A DNA stretch of 64,000 nt from Actinophytocola algeriensis (GCF_014203735.1 NZ_JACHJQ010000002.1:991224-1055223), one strand, 5' to 3'; counted from the stretch's first letter, positions 7,040 through 15,654 are shown. Notes: generated by a model from the sequence alone, not told the origin. Translations and numbers: made by a program.

Positions 7040-7621
7040 TCAGGCGTGCGGAGTGGGCCGGTAGATGAGTTCCTGGGTGTGGCCGTCGAGGGTCCGGCTC
7101 TCGAGCAGCTCGAGGTCGAAGTCGGCGGCGCCCTGGAAGATCGGGTCCGCCCCGGTCCGACCGGTGATCACCGGGAAGACCGTCAGCTGGACGCGGTCGA
7201 CGAGACCCGCGGCCATCAGCGCCCGGTTCATCGACAGGCTGCCGTGGGAGCGCAGCGGCACGTCGGACTCCTCCTTGAGCCGGGCGACGACGTCGACGGC
7301 GTCGCCGCTCACCAGGGTCGCGTCCGGCCAGTCGAGGGGGCCGTCCAGGGTCGTCGACACCACGGTGGTCGGCAGGTTCCTCATCCGCGTGTTCACCGGA
7401 TCGGTCACCTTGGCCGCGGCGCTCGGCCCCAGCACCTGCACGAACTGCCGGAAGGTGGTGGCGCCGAGGACCATCCGCTGCTCCTCGCCGTACAAGGCGA
7501 GACGGCGGTCGAGGAAGTCGGGACCTTGCTTGCCCCAGTAGCCACCCCAGTCGCCGTTGCCGTTGTACGAGCCGAAGCCGTCGAGAGTGGAGAAGACGTC
7601 GAAGGTGTAGGTAGCGGTCAC
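7040..7621 (-). CDS. RibD C-terminal/dihydrofolate reductase-family protein
   Basis: 193 residues. It begins with TYTFDVFSTLDGFGSYNGNG, where DVFSTLDGF is the family's first strand and loop, and continues with MVLGATTFRQF (G-x-T-T-F/Y), then SLSMNRALMAAGLVDRVQLT and VFPVITGRTGADPIF. All are standard landmarks of the NADPH-binding DHFR/RibD_C fold in actinobacterial flavin/pyrimidine-reductase-like proteins. Length is typical. GTG start at 7621 with GAGGAG six bases upstream. The substrate is unknown, and it has no obvious operon partner. Confidence 0.85.
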   Translation of the reverse strand: MTATYTFDVFSTLDGFGSYNGNGDWGGYWGKQGPDFLDRRLALYGEEQRMVLGATTFRQFVQVLGPSAAAKVTDPVNTRMRNLPTTVVSTTLDGPLDWPDATLVSGDAVDVVARLKEESDVPLRSHGSLSMNRALMAAGLVDRVQLTVFPVITGRTGADPIFQGAADFDLELLESRTLDGHTQELIYRPTPHA

Positions 7622-7783
7622 GATGCTCTCCTCGAGTGCGGTGCTGCTGCGTTGGCGCCCGTCGTGGGCGGCCTCTCACCTCCGCTACGAACACCTCCGC
7701 CCCGATTCGACACCCCGTGCCGGATTTCCTGCCACCCGCCGATGACCGATCTTGGCGATCGACGGTTCGGGCATGATGGCGGC

Positions 7784-8389
7784 ATGGTGCTCAACCCGAC
7801 GCGTGCCGCGGTCCTGGCGCTGCACTGGCAGGTGAACGTGATCCGGCCCGAGGGCTTCTTCGGCGCGATGCTGGCCGGACCGGTGGCCCGCAGCGGCGTC
7901 GTGGCCAGGGCGGTGGACTTCCACGCGGCCGCGCGCGCGGCCGGGGTGCCGGTCGTCTTCACCCGGTTCACCATCCCGGCGGGCGACGGCGGGCTGGTCC
8001 GCAACACCGCGTTCATGCACGCGGTCGGCGACGCCCAGGACTCGTTCCGGCCCGATGCGCGGGGCGCACAGCTGATCCCGGAGATGGCCGAGGGCGCCAC
8101 CGAGGTCGTGGACAACCAGAAGCTGTCCGGCCTGGCAGGCAGCGACCTGGCCGAACGGCTCACCGCACGCGACGTCGACACGCTGTTCGTCACGGGCGTG
8201 GCCACGAACCTGACCGTCGAGCAGACCGCGCGTCAGGCCACCGACCTCGGCTTCACCGTGCACGTGGTCAGCGACTGCGTGACCGCCGCCGACGAGGACG
8301 TCCACGCCGCCTCGCTGGCGAACCTCGAGCTGACGACCGCGGGCTGCCTGTCCTCGGCGGAGATCGTCACCCAGCTCTCGCTTCGGTGA
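7784..8389 (+). CDS. Isochorismatase-fold protein with altered active site
   Basis: 201 residues with the isochorismatase/cysteine-hydrolase fold: AAVLALHWQVNVI, VARAVDFHAAARAAGVPVVF, VVDNQKLSGLAGSDLAERL, FVTGVATNLTVEQTARQATD, LGFTVHVVSDCVTA. The lysine is present (NQK). The aspartate normally in the first strand (x-D-x-Q) is histidine (LHWQ), and the nucleophile cysteine normally in GVATNxCV is threonine (GVATNLTV). Classical hydrolase chemistry is therefore doubtful: it may be a non-catalytic relative or a subgroup with another mechanism. It is divergent from the reductase-family gene at 7621. Confidence 0.75.
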   Translation: MVLNPTRAAVLALHWQVNVIRPEGFFGAMLAGPVARSGVVARAVDFHAAARAAGVPVVFTRFTIPAGDGGLVRNTAFMHAVGDAQDSFRPDARGAQLIPEMAEGATEVVDNQKLSGLAGSDLAERLTARDVDTLFVTGVATNLTVEQTARQATDLGFTVHVVSDCVTAADEDVHAASLANLELTTAGCLSSAEIVTQLSLR

Positions 8390-8455
8390 TCCGCACCGCG
8401 CACAGCGAGCCGAGGAGCCGGTCGAGCATCAGTCTGGTGTCGTGCTGACCCTGTT

Positions 8456-9475
8456 TCAGCCGCGGTAGTAGTCGGCGACGGCGGTGAACGCGGCCTTGGG
8501 TTCCCACGGCATGTCCGGGTAGGTGTCGCCGGTGCGGTCCTCGAGGACCTTGACGATGCCGAGACTGGCCAGGTCGAGGTCGTGGCGAGGGTCGTCGGGC
8601 CGGTGTGGGAAGTTGTTGAGCGCGAAGAGGTACACGAAGGCGCCGTCCACGCCTTCGGCGTCAAAGATCTCCAGCAACTCGCGCAGGTAGGCGGCCTGGC
8701 CGGGCTCGTCGCGGACGTAGTCCCCGTCCAGTGCGACCGGGCGACCGGTCTCGTCGTACTCGACGATCTCCATGCTGCGCGGCGCGACGTCGCCCGCACC
8801 CTGCCAGGTGGCCGTGCCGAAGCCGGTGATCGCGACCGGCTTTCCCTGCGCGACGAGCTTTCGCACGCCTTCCCGGAACTGGTCGGCCACCTCGGCGGAC
8901 CGGATGAGCTCGACCGAGGTGATGTCGAAGAGGGTCCAGTCGACGTTCTCGAACGGAATGCAGGCGTAGGTGATCCTCCCCCGGAAACGTTCGCGGACAG
9001 CCGTGACGGCGTCGCCGAGGAAGTCGTTGAGGCGGGCGTTCGCCTCGGCGATTCGCTCGCCCCGGCCATCTGGCCGGCTCAACAGCAGCTCGACCCGCTC
9101 TTCCACGTTGTCACCGGACAGGAATCCCCGGTTCATGATGCTCAGCTCGACGCCGGCGACGAAGACGACCTCGGCGCCCGCCTCCCGGATCCGCTCCGCC
9201 CGCTGCGCGCAGTCGGCGAACAGCGACAGGATCTCCGCGGTCGTCAGTTCCAGCGGGTAGGGCGAGAACCAGACCTCCAGCCCGAGCTCGGCCGCGCAAC
9301 GGGCGGCCTGTTCCAGTCGCTCCGGATCGCCACCGACGACGTGCACGGCGTTGCAGTGCAGGTCGTCTCGGATGATGGCCAGCTCTCGCCTGACCACGTC
9401 GAGATCGAAGCGCTCACGGGAGATCTCGCCGTTGCGAACGAACCCGGTGTCGTACGCGATGCCCTTGGCACGCAT
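8456..9475 (-). CDS. TIM-barrel glycosidase-like protein
   Basis: 339 residues, soluble, without signal peptide. The order of strands (GIAYDTGF; CNAVHVVGGDPERLEQAARC; GLEVWFSPYP; AEVVFVAGVE; ITYACIPFENVDW; PVAITGFGTATWQG; VDGAFVYLF) is that of a (beta/alpha)8 glycoside-hydrolase-like barrel. The acidic residues in FENVDW and VAGVE are candidate active-site positions. No glycoside hydrolase family can be named. A good AGGAAGG precedes the ATG. The gene diverges from a TetR regulator across a 102-bp gap holding two identical palindromes, so it is very likely the TetR target. Confidence 0.7.
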   Translation of the reverse strand: MRAKGIAYDTGFVRNGEISRERFDLDVVRRELAIIRDDLHCNAVHVVGGDPERLEQAARCAAELGLEVWFSPYPLELTTAEILSLFADCAQRAERIREAGAEVVFVAGVELSIMNRGFLSGDNVEERVELLLSRPDGRGERIAEANARLNDFLGDAVTAVRERFRGRITYACIPFENVDWTLFDITSVELIRSAEVADQFREGVRKLVAQGKPVAITGFGTATWQGAGDVAPRSMEIVEYDETGRPVALDGDYVRDEPGQAAYLRELLEIFDAEGVDGAFVYLFALNNFPHRPDDPRHDLDLASLGIVKVLEDRTGDTYPDMPWEPKAAFTAVADYYRG

Positions 9476-9527
9476 GGGTTTGGTCCTTCCTGTCGGGGAG
9501 CTGACGGCCCGAGCCTAGAAAGAAAAG

Positions 9528-9555
9528 TGCGTGCACGCAAGTTTGCGTGCACGCA
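9528..9555. promoter_or_regulatory. Double palindromic TetR operator
   Basis: The perfect 12-bp palindrome TGCGTGCACGCA occurs twice (9528-9539 and 9544-9555), separated by AGTT, midway between the divergent starts at 9475 and 9578. Such paired palindromes are typical binding sites for two TetR dimers that control both the neighbour and the regulator itself. Confidence 0.8.
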
Positions 9556-9577
9556 TGTTAGCTGGGACACTGGGGCC

Positions 9578-10231
9578 ATGACCGCACAACCGACGGGGCT
9601 ACGCGAGCAGAAGAAGCAGGCCACCAGGGCGGCGTTGCGAGAGGCGGCCCTGCGGCTGGCCATGACGCACGGACCGGAGAACGTGCGCGTCGACGACATC
9701 GCCGAGGCAGCCGGGGTCTCGCCGAGGACCTACAACAACTACTTCTCCAGCCGCGAACAGGCGATCGTCGCCGCCGTCACCGCCGAACGGGAAGCACGAG
9801 TCGCGGCGGCGATCGCCGCCCGCCCCACCGGCGTCGGCCTCGCCGACGCCGTGGCCGACGCGATCGTGGAGCAGTACACCGACCCGGGAGAGCACCACCG
9901 CGACGCACTGCTGATGATCACCACCCACCCAGCACTGCGTGCCGCGTTCGTCGACACAGCCGGCACGGTCGAACACCCCCTCGCCGACGCGATCGCCCAC
10001 CGCCTCGGCGACACCGACCCGCACACCGCCCGCGTGCTCGCGGCGAGCGTCGCCGCCGCGATCCGGATCGCGCTCCACCAATGGGTACAGCCGAGCACCG
10101 CGTCTCCCACGACCAGTGGGCTCGTCGTACCGGCCGGCTCGCTACCCGACCTGCTCCGCGCCGCACTCGCGCCGCTCGCACCCGCGCTCGACGCGGCCGA
10201 AGAACGAGCACGACAACGCTCGCCTCAGTGA
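9578..10231 (+). CDS. TetR-family transcriptional regulator
   Basis: 217 residues. The N-terminal helix-turn-helix is textbook TetR: QATRAALREAALRLAMTHGP, VRVDDIAEAAGVSPRTYNNY, then FSSREQAI (residues 14-67). The C-terminal domain is alpha-helical and ligand-binding, with an HHRDALLMITTHPALRAAF segment typical of actinobacterial members. It diverges from the TIM-barrel gene, and the double palindrome lies 23 bp before its ATG, consistent with autorepression. The ligand is unknown. Confidence 0.9.
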   Translation: MTAQPTGLREQKKQATRAALREAALRLAMTHGPENVRVDDIAEAAGVSPRTYNNYFSSREQAIVAAVTAEREARVAAAIAARPTGVGLADAVADAIVEQYTDPGEHHRDALLMITTHPALRAAFVDTAGTVEHPLADAIAHRLGDTDPHTARVLAASVAAAIRIALHQWVQPSTASPTTSGLVVPAGSLPDLLRAALAPLAPALDAAEERARQRSPQ

Positions 10232-10286
10232 CGAGGAGCGGTAACCGTGCCGCTGCCCGACCGGCCACGGTCCCGGGCCGCAAGCC

Positions 10287-11492
10287 TCAGCCGGAGGTGC
10301 GTGGGCGGATCGCGTTCCGCAGGAGGAGTGTGGTGAGCACGCTGCTCACCCCGGTCAGTGCGATCGCGAGGCCGACCGGGAGGAATTCCGCGAACACGCC
10401 GAAGACCAGGGGGCCGATCCCCTGGATGGTCATGGTGGTGGTGTTGAGCAGTGCGAAACCCTGTCCCTGGAGGTCGGCCGGGACCGCCTCCAGGAAGCGT
10501 CGCTGCAGGCCGAGCAGGTAGGCGGAGCCCACGCCGGTGATCACGTACGCCGCGGCGACCGCCGGGTACGGCAGGTCCAGGACGAGCGCGATCGGGGGCG
10601 TGCCCATCACCAGCAGCAGTGGCAGGACGAGTCGTTCCCGGGTGGCGGGCGCGAACGCTCGCCCGACCACGACGTCGCCGATGAGCATGCCGACCGACGT
10701 GGCCGCCAACAGGATGCCGGTCTCCCTCGGGTCGAACGCACGCTGCGCGGCGTACGGGATGAGCAGGCTTCCCGCTGCTGCCAGGTACGCGGCGGGCAGG
10801 CACTGGACCATGATCAGCTTGGTGACGCCGGGCGCGGCGACGAGCGCGGCGTTGCCCTGGAAGGTCCTGCGCACGATCGACCCGCCCTGGCGGACCACCT
10901 CGGTGCGCGACAGGAACAGGCGGCTGATCACCGACGCGAGCAGGTGCGCCCCTGCGGTGACCAGCATCGTCCGTTCCACACCCAGCCACCCGACCAGGAC
11001 CCCACCGGCGGCCATGCCCACCATCTGCGCCGCGACCGCGACGAGGTAGGACAGCGAACGCCCCAGCACGTAGGTGTCGCCGGTGAGGACCTCCGCCATG
11101 ACCCGGCCAGCGGCCCCGGTGGTGACCGGAGTCAGGCAGGCCACGGCCGCGACGAGGAGCAGGCTGGCCACGACCGGGAGGTGCCCGAACGCGAGCAGCA
11201 GCCCGACCGCGCACTGGAGCGCGTAGCCCGTGGCGATGAGGGTCCTCGGCGAGAACCGGTCCGCCATCGCGGCAAGGAACAGGCCACCCGCGGCCTGGGG
11301 GAGGAAACCGATCGTGAACGCCATCGCCGTCAACAACGGAGAGGCGGTCTGGCGGAACACCAGCACCGCCAGCGCGACGGACCGCAGCGTGTCCGACATG
11401 ACGCCGAGCAACCGACCCGCGAAGATGACGCGGAACTGTGTGACAGCGAAGACCTGGCCATAGGTGGCCTTCGCCGTGAACTGATCGGTCAT
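10287..11492 (-). CDS. MFS transporter (MFS_3/enterobactin-exporter type)
   Basis: 401 residues with about 12 hydrophobic segments. FAGRLLGVMSDTLRSVALAV at the start and the MADRFSPRTLIATGYALQ loop between helices 2 and 3 are the MFS motif-A region of the EntS/TetV-like group. No signal of antibiotic class. The start at 11492 (ATGACCGAT) is chosen over upstream codons because the first helix begins shortly after. It is the last gene before the TetR gene's 3' end (convergent). Likely an efflux protein of the cytoplasmic membrane; substrate unknown. Confidence 0.85.
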   Translation of the reverse strand: MTDQFTAKATYGQVFAVTQFRVIFAGRLLGVMSDTLRSVALAVLVFRQTASPLLTAMAFTIGFLPQAAGGLFLAAMADRFSPRTLIATGYALQCAVGLLLAFGHLPVVASLLLVAAVACLTPVTTGAAGRVMAEVLTGDTYVLGRSLSYLVAVAAQMVGMAAGGVLVGWLGVERTMLVTAGAHLLASVISRLFLSRTEVVRQGGSIVRRTFQGNAALVAAPGVTKLIMVQCLPAAYLAAAGSLLIPYAAQRAFDPRETGILLAATSVGMLIGDVVVGRAFAPATRERLVLPLLLVMGTPPIALVLDLPYPAVAAAYVITGVGSAYLLGLQRRFLEAVPADLQGQGFALLNTTTMTIQGIGPLVFGVFAEFLPVGLAIALTGVSSVLTTLLLRNAIRPRTSG

Positions 11493-11529
11493 GATCACAA
11501 TGCTCCCGAAGACGTGCTCGGGCCGAACC

Positions 11530-12624
11530 TCATTTACCGGCCGACCACGGTGACAGAGCCGGCACCGCGGCGGGCTCTGGGGTGCGGACGTGGCGGTGGC
11601 CGGTGCTGTGCGGGTCGCCAGAAGTCCGGCCGCGGTTGGCGGTCCGGCGTGCGCGCAGGCCGCCCGCCAGGCAGAGCACCGCGCCGAGCGCGATCCAGGC
11701 GACCAGAACGGTGACGGCGTGGGTGGCGCCGCGGCCGTCGAAGAAGGCGGTCGATCGCAGCAACCGGCCACCCGCTCCCGGGGGCAGTAGCTGGCCGAGC
11801 GTGCCGGACCAGCCGGGCAGCATCTCGGGTGCGGTCGCCGTGCCGGAGAGTGGGTTGCCGACGAGCATCATGACCACGGCGCCGAGCCCGATTCCGGCAT
11901 ATCCGAGCAGGGATTCCAGCCCGAGGATGGTCAGGGACGTGGCCGCGATGGTCAGGGCGACGGCGCCGCTCTTGGCTGGGTAGGACCCGCTCAGCGAGCC
12001 GAACCAGAACTGCAGGATCGCCGCCACCGACAGGCCGCCGATGGCCGAGAAGGCGAGTGCCCCGGTGACCCGGCGGCCGGTGCCGCGGACGAGTCTGACC
12101 AGCAGCACCGCGGCCATCGAACCGCCCATGACCAGTGGCAGTGCGCCCGCGGCCAGTCCTGCGCCGCGCGGGTCGTCGGCGGGCAGGGTGGCGAGGTCGC
12201 GGACGGCGGCCGAGGTGCCTGGTTCGCCTGCCTGGCCGAGGCCGGTCGCCATGGTCTGCAGGGTTTGGGCGACCGCGGTGCTGGCGGCGGAGGCGACGAT
12301 CACCTGCGGGTGGCCGGAGCTGAGGTCTATCGCCCCGTACACCTGCCGGTCGCGGACGAGTCGTTCGGCGGCATCGGAGTCGGCGACTTCGGTGATCTCG
12401 AAGCCGCCCGGCAGACGCTGGTCGAGTGCGGTACGGATCTGTGCGACCGCGCTGGTCGGCCCGGCGACAGCGATCGGCACATCCTGCACCGTTGAGCGCA
12501 CCGACGGCCAGGCGAACGCGATGAGCAACATGCTCGTGAGCGCCGTGAGCAGGACGACGGCTCCGGCCACCGTCGACCATGGGGACGGAGGTGTGCCGGT
12601 GGCGAGCGGTGCCCGCGTGGTCAT
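11530..12624 (-). CDS. ABC-2/Pip-like membrane protein
   Basis: 364 residues. One N-terminal transmembrane helix (TVAGAVVLLTALTSMLLIAF) is followed by an extracytoplasmic domain of about 120 residues (PIAVAGPTSAVAQIRTALDQ, ERLVRDRQVYGAID) and five C-terminal helices. This is the architecture of YhgE/Pip and ABC-2-type permease relatives. It lacks an ATPase partner in the neighbourhood. GGAG precedes the ATG at 12624, preferred over an upstream in-frame start at 12663 that would overlap the sigma factor gene. It runs just downstream of the sigma factor in the same direction, so co-transcription is likely. Confidence 0.75.
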   Translation of the reverse strand: MTTRAPLATGTPPSPWSTVAGAVVLLTALTSMLLIAFAWPSVRSTVQDVPIAVAGPTSAVAQIRTALDQRLPGGFEITEVADSDAAERLVRDRQVYGAIDLSSGHPQVIVASAASTAVAQTLQTMATGLGQAGEPGTSAAVRDLATLPADDPRGAGLAAGALPLVMGGSMAAVLLVRLVRGTGRRVTGALAFSAIGGLSVAAILQFWFGSLSGSYPAKSGAVALTIAATSLTILGLESLLGYAGIGLGAVVMMLVGNPLSGTATAPEMLPGWSGTLGQLLPPGAGGRLLRSTAFFDGRGATHAVTVLVAWIALGAVLCLAGGLRARRTANRGRTSGDPHSTGHRHVRTPEPAAVPALSPWSAGK

Positions 12625-12659
12625 GTCCACTCCTTGAACAGTTGGGCCGAGACCGAGGT

Positions 12660-13619
12660 TCATCGCAGGGTGAGCGGGGTCGCGGATTCGATGTGGGTCA
12701 GTTTCTGCGGGTTGCGGACGTAGTAGAGGCCGGTGATGCGGGTGTCCTCGACGTGCATCACGATGACGCCGTCGAGTTCACCGTCGACGTGCAGAGCCAG
12801 TGCCGGGCCGGCGTTGACCACCGCGGGCTCGACGGTGAGCGGCACGTCGTTCCTGGTGAGTCCGCCGACGATGAACCTGGCCACCTTGTCGGCGCCGACG
12901 ACCGGACGCGGGGTGGCCTGCTTGATGCCACCACCGTCGCTGATCGCGACCACGTCGGGGGCGAGCACGTCGAGCAGCCCCTGCAGGTCCCGGGTCTCGA
13001 GCGCACGCTGAAAGGCTTCGAGCGCCGCCTGGGCCTGCCGGGCGGTGACCGCGCGGCGCGGACGGCGGGCTTCGACGTGGCGGCGGGCACGACGGGCGAT
13101 CTGGTGCACGGCGGCGGGGGTCTTGCCGACCGCGTCCGCGATGTCGTCGAAGCCGATCCCGAACGCTTCTCGCAGCACGTACACCGCCCGTTCGGTCGGG
13201 CTCAGTGTCTCGAGGACGAGCATCAGCGCCATCGACACGCTCTCGGCGAGTTCGATGTCGACGGCCACGTCCGGTGCGGTGAGCAGTGGCTCCGGCAGCC
13301 AGGAGCCCACGTACGCCTCCCGGCGGTTCTTCATCGAGCGCAGCCGGTTGAGCGACTGCCGGGTCGTGATCCGCACCAGGTAGGCGCGCCGGTCGCTCAC
13401 CTGTGCCACGTCGACCTTCACCCATCGCAGCCAGGTCTCCTGCAGCACGTCCTCGGCGTCGGCCGCTGATCCGAGCATCTCGTAGGCGACGGTGAACAGC
13501 AGGTTGCGGTGTACGACGAACGTTTCCGTCGCGTCGACGGTGGCGCGGTCGTCTCCGTCGAGGTCCGCTGTCTCCCCGTCGGCCCGCCGCTGCCCGTCGG
13601 CTTCACCTGTTGTGTCCAT
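12660..13619 (-). CDS. ECF41-family RNA polymerase sigma factor
   Basis: 319 residues. Region 2 (VVHRNLLFTVAYEMLGSAAD, DVLQETWLRW) and region 4 (LSPTERAVYVLREAFGIGFD, DIADAVGKTPAAVHQIARRA) are clear. A C-terminal SnoaL-like extension carries AISDGGGIKQATPRP and ends with a NPQKL motif. The DGGG and NPxKL motifs are hallmarks of ECF41, in which the extension modulates activity instead of a classical anti-sigma factor. ATG at 13619 follows GGGGAGGA. The next gene upstream is an FAD oxidoreductase, the kind of partner (with carboxymuconolactone decarboxylases or epimerases) that ECF41 factors usually neighbour and control. Confidence 0.92.
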   Translation of the reverse strand: MDTTGEADGQRRADGETADLDGDDRATVDATETFVVHRNLLFTVAYEMLGSAADAEDVLQETWLRWVKVDVAQVSDRRAYLVRITTRQSLNRLRSMKNRREAYVGSWLPEPLLTAPDVAVDIELAESVSMALMLVLETLSPTERAVYVLREAFGIGFDDIADAVGKTPAAVHQIARRARRHVEARRPRRAVTARQAQAALEAFQRALETRDLQGLLDVLAPDVVAISDGGGIKQATPRPVVGADKVARFIVGGLTRNDVPLTVEPAVVNAGPALALHVDGELDGVIVMHVEDTRITGLYYVRNPQKLTHIESATPLTLR

Positions 13620-13766
13620 GAGTCCTCCCCTTTCAGTGCCCGTCGGGTCCGCGCCGGTTCGCCGATGGCGCACGATGAGTGGCGGCGCCCGCGATTCGGG
13701 CACCGCCGCACATCGTGTGGCCGTGATCAACCGGGAACCGAGCGCGACGACGGCGGTGTCGGTGTT

Positions 13767-14951
13767 TCAGACGATCGGCGCGTCGCTGCGCCGGGCCTGC
13801 AGCATCTGCAGCCTGTGCTCGCCGTACTTGAACCAGGAGTGCGAGCCGGGCTTGTGCGCTTCGTTGGCCAGGTGCTTGACGCTGGCGGCGCAGGCGAACT
13901 CCTTGAGCTTCTTGCCCGCGAGCCCACTGAAGTAGATCCGCATCGCCGTGTCGTCCTTGCGGCCGAGCTGGAAGATGCCGGTGCCGCGGCCGAAGCTGAT
14001 GCACATGGCGGGGAACGACAGGTCGATCGGCGCCGGCCGCGCACCCGCGATCCGGTTCAGGACGGTGTCGGCGGCGTGAGCGCCCAGGCAACCCGCGGCG
14101 TAGGCGCTCATCCGGAACGGCAGGTCGGACGGTGCTGCCGAGTCACCCGCCGCGACGATGCGCTCGTCGTCCATGCTGGTCAGTGTTTCGTCGGTGACCA
14201 GGCGCCCCACTGCGTCGGTGCGCAACCCGCTGTCGGCCGCCAGATCGGGCACACCGAAGCCCGCGGTCCAAATGGTGACCTGACTGGCCAACGTGCGGCC
14301 GTCAACGAGTTCCACGGCATCCGGTGTGACCGCGCTGACCGACGCGTCCGAGCCTTCCAGCACGTCGACCCCCAGCTTGGCGAGGTACTTGCGGGCGGTG
14401 CGTCGAGCTCGTGGGTGCAGGTACGGACCGACCTCACCCCCGCAGACCAACGTGACGGCGCGACCCTGTTCCGCCAGCTCCGCCGCGGTCTCGATGCCGG
14501 TCGGACCACCCCCGACGACCGTCACCTCGGCCGTCATGGGCGTGTCGGAGAGCACCGACCGCAGTCGCTGCGCCGCCTCCAACGTGGAGATCGGGTATGC
14601 GAACTCGGCCGCGCCCGGCACCCGAGGGCCTGCGCTGCCGCTGCCCACCGCGTAGATCAGGTAGTCGTAGCCGATTGTGCCGCCCTCGGCCAGGGTCACA
14701 CTGCGCCCGGCCGCGTCGATGCGTGTCGCGCCGTCGACAACCAACCTGACCCCCTTGGCGAGGACCTCCGTGTAGTCGACGACCGCGTCGTGGGACCCAC
14801 CCACCAACTGGTGCAGACGCAGCCGCGGGACGAAGACCGGCCGCGGATTGACCACCGTCACCGTCACGTCGTCGCGCTGTGTCAGACGATTGGCCGCCAT
14901 GACACCGGCATATCCGCCGCCGATCACGACCACATCGATGTTCTTGCTCAT
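13767..14951 (-). CDS. NDH-2-like FAD/NAD(P) oxidoreductase (ECF41 partner)
   Basis: 394 residues. FAD-binding VVVIGGGYAGVMAANRLTQR at the N-terminus, NAD(P)-binding VTVVGGGPTGIETAAELAEQ near 160, and the second FAD contact with IVAAGDSAAPSD near 290. This is the type II NADH dehydrogenase/pyridine nucleotide-disulfide oxidoreductase layout without redox-active cysteines. The C-terminal part is long and may aid membrane or partner association. AAGGAG six bases before ATG at 14951. Lying 147 bp upstream of the ECF41 gene, it is its probable target by family precedent. Confidence 0.88.
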   Translation of the reverse strand: MSKNIDVVVIGGGYAGVMAANRLTQRDDVTVTVVNPRPVFVPRLRLHQLVGGSHDAVVDYTEVLAKGVRLVVDGATRIDAAGRSVTLAEGGTIGYDYLIYAVGSGSAGPRVPGAAEFAYPISTLEAAQRLRSVLSDTPMTAEVTVVGGGPTGIETAAELAEQGRAVTLVCGGEVGPYLHPRARRTARKYLAKLGVDVLEGSDASVSAVTPDAVELVDGRTLASQVTIWTAGFGVPDLAADSGLRTDAVGRLVTDETLTSMDDERIVAAGDSAAPSDLPFRMSAYAAGCLGAHAADTVLNRIAGARPAPIDLSFPAMCISFGRGTGIFQLGRKDDTAMRIYFSGLAGKKLKEFACAASVKHLANEAHKPGSHSWFKYGEHRLQMLQARRSDAPIV

Positions 14952-15114
14952 GGGCGTCTCCTTCGCTCCGTGGATCGAGCACAAGACACCGCATCGACGA
15001 AGAACCTGACATCATGTGAAGGAGATCACTCGGCAGTCCGCAGCTCATCGGTCTGCGGCGAACGTGGACGCGCCCGCAGCGCCGGAGACGCAGGTCGTAC
15101 GTGCCCAACACCTA

Positions 15115-15172
15115 GCTGGTGTTGTGTCCAGATTCGTTGGCCGGGTTGGGTTGGTCTCGGTGGGTGTTGTCC
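15115..15172 (+). repeat. Dispersed intergenic repeat, copy 1
   Basis: The sequence includes TTCGTTGGCCGGGTT and GGTTGGTCTCGG. It recurs in inverted orientation at 48035-48089 with most bases conserved. No reading frame is conserved between the copies, so it is a DNA or RNA-level element. Confidence 0.6.
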
Positions 15173-15231
15173 ACGTCGGACGTTCTGCACGGGGTGGTTT
15201 GTCCTCGCCGGACGTTCTCGCCGAGCGGGTT

Positions 15232-15280
15232 TGCCTCCGGCGGCTCCTCGCCGGAGGGGCAGGTCTCTGGGATGGCTACC
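15232..15280 (+). repeat. Hairpin module shared by both repeat arrays
   Basis: CCTCCGGCG and CGCCGGAGG pair around GCTCCT, followed by GGCAGGTCTCTGGGATG. The same module (with one stem mismatch) stands at 24718-24760, directly in front of the second 30-bp array, showing that the two intergenic regions share a composite architecture. Confidence 0.6.
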
Positions 15281-15315
15281 CGGTTGGCATCTTCGGTTCT
15301 TTGGCATGGGTCGGT

Positions 15316-15457
15316 CTGCCTGCCATCCCGTCGACCTCCCTGCGGGCTATCACACCGGCTCAAGGGGGCGGTTCCAGCGTTTGCTGCCGGTTCCGTTGTT
15401 TGTGCCCCCTTGATCCGGTGTGATCGGGCTTTGCCAGGTCGACGGGATGGCAGGCAG
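15316..15457. repeat. Long interrupted inverted repeat (54-base arms)
   Basis: Arms at 15316-15369 and 15404-15457. The outer 22 bases (CTGCCTGCCATCCCGTCGACCT) and an inner ~19-20 bases (ATCACACCGG, then a CAAGGGGGC block) match closely; a short central part of each arm diverges. The loop is 34 bases. The element has the appearance of a small non-autonomous palindromic repeat (MITE- or REP-like) or a transcript-end structure. No target-site duplication was seen. Confidence 0.6.
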
Positions 15458-15534
15458 CCCCTTGTGCGGGCTTCCGCCCGTGCCCGGTTGGCGTTCGTGC
15501 CGTGAAGGGCGCTTTCGGACGTGGGCCCGGTGTC

Positions 15535-15654
15535 ATGAAGGGGCCCTTCATCACACCGGACGTAACGAAGGAGTCCTTCATCGCACCGAGCACAACGAAG
15601 GGGCCCTTCATCACACCGGGTGTTACGAAGGGGCCCTTCATCACGCCCGGTGCC
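15535..15654. repeat. 30-bp-period palindromic repeat array, 4 units
   Basis: Four consecutive units begin at 15535, 15565, 15595 and 15625, each with GAAGG(G/A)G(C/T)CCTTCATC followed by ~12 less conserved bases. The period is exactly 30. Every unit is itself a near-perfect inverted repeat, so each can form a hairpin. A diverged unit (GAAGGGCGCTTTC) precedes at about 15504. There are no spacers, so it is not a CRISPR. Because 30 is divisible by 3 all frames stay open, which gives misleading decapeptide-repeat reading frames. Confidence 0.75.

Noticed and set aside
6920-7064. Plus-strand coding fragment FLPADEDSAALLRELAATRPEV
   Set aside because: Codon use looks coding-like, but no start, no Shine-Dalgarno and no recognised family; it overlaps the 3' end of the RibD-like gene.
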